6,828 nucleotides of DNA from contig DATJXG010000053.1 of assembly GCA_035500455.1 (NCBI GenBank), positions 1 through 6,828 of the forward strand. Direction: 5' to 3'. This DNA comes from DATJXG01 sp035500455 (GTDB taxonomy: Bacteria; Acidobacteriota; Terriglobia; Terriglobales; Acidobacteriaceae). Below the pieces are notes generated by a model, which saw nothing but the letters and a program-made list of their open reading frames with translations, searched no databases and was not told where the DNA came from. This document shows positions 6,405 to 6,828 of the stretch, one piece after another (position 1 is the stretch's first letter; every line of letters starts with the position of its first letter). A program made the translations under genes and the position numbers.

Positions 6405-6442
6405 CCGGATTTCAACACCCTTTCCGTGGGAACCCGCACCAT

Positions 6443-6479
6443 CGTTCGGATCTATCGTTCGGATACCGTTGGGATCTAT
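6443..6479. repeat. Three imperfect tandem 11-13-mers
   Basis: CGTTCGGATCTAT (6443-6455), CGTTCGGATAC (6456-6466) and CGTTGGGATCTAT (6467-6479) stand head to tail upstream of acs. They could be a regulator binding array or slippage-made sequence. They lie about 90-125 bases before the acs start, beyond the candidate -10 box. Confidence 0.6.
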
Positions 6480-6500
6480 CGTCGCCATCTCAATGATTAG

Positions 6501-6540
6501 GGTGCCCCATCCTGGTCGCGTTCTTTGCGACAGGGTGGGG
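6501..6540. repeat. REP-like hairpin in the divergent gap
   Basis: Left arm 6505-6519 (CCCCATCCTGGTCGC) pairs with right arm 6527-6540 (GCGACAGGGTGGGG), giving 14 pairs with one G-U and one bulged G around a 7-base loop. ATTTTG follows on the + side. There is no upstream gene on that strand to terminate, so an interspersed palindromic repeat is more likely. The GTGCCCCA edge is shared with the palindrome at 1738-1759 and the hairpin at 246-276. Confidence 0.6.
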
Positions 6541-6567
6541 ATTTTGATCGGCATAACCGTGGAAGAA

Positions 6568-6616
6568 CGGCTCTTTAGGGCCGCGTAAGCCCCCAGCTCC
6601 ATAAGGGCTTCAGCCC
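6568..6616. repeat. Second hairpin group in the divergent gap
   Basis: CGGCTC/GGGCCG (6568-6573 with 6578-6583, TTTA loop, one G-U) is followed by AAGCCC (6587-6592), which can pair with GGGCTT (6605-6610). The latter can instead fold on itself as GGGC-TTCA-GCCC (6605-6616), so two exclusive folds exist. With 6501-6540 this probably forms one composite intergenic repeat of acidobacterial type. The rest of the 387-base gap, 6355-6741, shows no supported gene. Confidence 0.5.
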
Positions 6617-6704
6617 CGGTGGTCACTTCTCCGCGGTGCGGCCGACCCCTCCTTTCACAACCCCACCTCATCAACTCGCTTTCGCGGCAATTTACTCCCC
6701 ATCA

Positions 6705-6713
6705 TGCTACGAT
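6705..6713 (+). promoter_or_regulatory. Extended -10 promoter candidate
   Basis: TGC followed by TACGAT fits an extended -10 element, which can work without a good -35 box; none is seen here. Transcription would begin near 6720, leaving a short leader of about 20 bases that still includes the GGAGG site at 6727-6731. Confidence 0.35.
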
Positions 6714-6741
6714 TTTCAGTTCCAGCGGAGGTGTTGTCACA

Positions 6742-6828
6742 ATGGCCAGGCGCCTTGCTGTCCTGCTGTTGCTGTTCTCTCCCGCACTATTCGCCCAGAC
6801 CTATAACCAATCGCTGTTCAGCGCAATG
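6742..6828 (+). CDS. Exported protein, N-terminal fragment (maybe Vps10/BNR-type glycosyl hydrolase)
   Basis: The first 29 codons of a gene cut by the window edge. Residues 1-18 form a signal peptide: MARR, a Leu-rich core, and a probable cut after LFA (16-18). The mature protein would begin QTYNQSLFSAM. GGAGG (6727-6731) lies 10 bases before the ATG, a little far but usable. The start resembles a family of large exported acidobacterial 'glycosyl hydrolases' with sortilin/BNR-like beta-propellers, which often begin with a signal peptide, 'AQ.Y....', and then a 'WR.IGPFRGGR' motif. That motif would lie beyond the edge, so the family is a guess; export is well supported. It is divergent from acs. 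Confidence 0.6.
   Translation, partial: MARRLAVLLLLFSPALFAQTYNQSLFSAM

Noticed and set aside
6402..6674. 90-aa minus-strand frame in the acs upstream gap
   Set aside because: It runs through the tandem 13-mers and the hairpin repeat, with no ribosome binding site; the TIDPN repeat in it only reflects the DNA repeat.

Overview
The window looks like chromosomal DNA of a GC-rich Acidobacteriota bacterium, probably Terriglobia of the Koribacter/Sulfotelmatobacter kind. This is an inference from three things: a PilZ domain of the acidobacterial type, intergenic palindromes resembling those scattered through such genomes, and the gene types present. No rRNA, tRNA, CRISPR array, transposase or phage gene was seen.

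Layout. (1) 1-178, + strand: the C-terminal end of a protein, possibly an FkbM-type methyltransferase. (2) 179-292: a convergent gap with a perfect 12-bp hairpin. (3) 293-1696, - strand: a 467-aa protein with an N-terminal PilZ domain and a very long coiled-coil tail. (4) 1697-2014: a leader with a palindrome, a doubtful minus-strand small ORF, and an AT-rich promoter facing right. (5) 2015-2254, + strand: a 79-aa protein with a Cys/His zinc-ribbon-like pattern and a near-perfect ribosome binding site. (6) 2467-3297, + strand: a secreted Gly/Tyr-rich protein with its own promoter and a helical C-terminal domain. (7) 3363-4058, - strand: a Rossmann-fold NADP oxidoreductase of the F420-dependent type. 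(8) 4059-4377: a gap carrying a cluster of four small hairpins. (9) 4378-6354, - strand: acetyl-CoA synthetase (acs), complete with all core motifs. (10) 6355-6741: a divergent gap with three tandem imperfect 13-mers and two groups of hairpins. (11) 6742-end, + strand: the first 29 codons of an exported protein.

The genes do not form one pathway. Acs activates acetate to acetyl-CoA, the oxidoreductase is a stand-alone redox enzyme, and the PilZ protein may be a c-di-GMP-responsive or cytoskeletal/scaffold factor. Most genes appear to be separate transcription units, divided by hairpins and repeats. I found no clear new multi-gene system. The most unusual items are the PilZ/coiled-coil fusion, the 79-aa Cys/His protein, the four-hairpin element and the Gly/Tyr-rich secreted protein.
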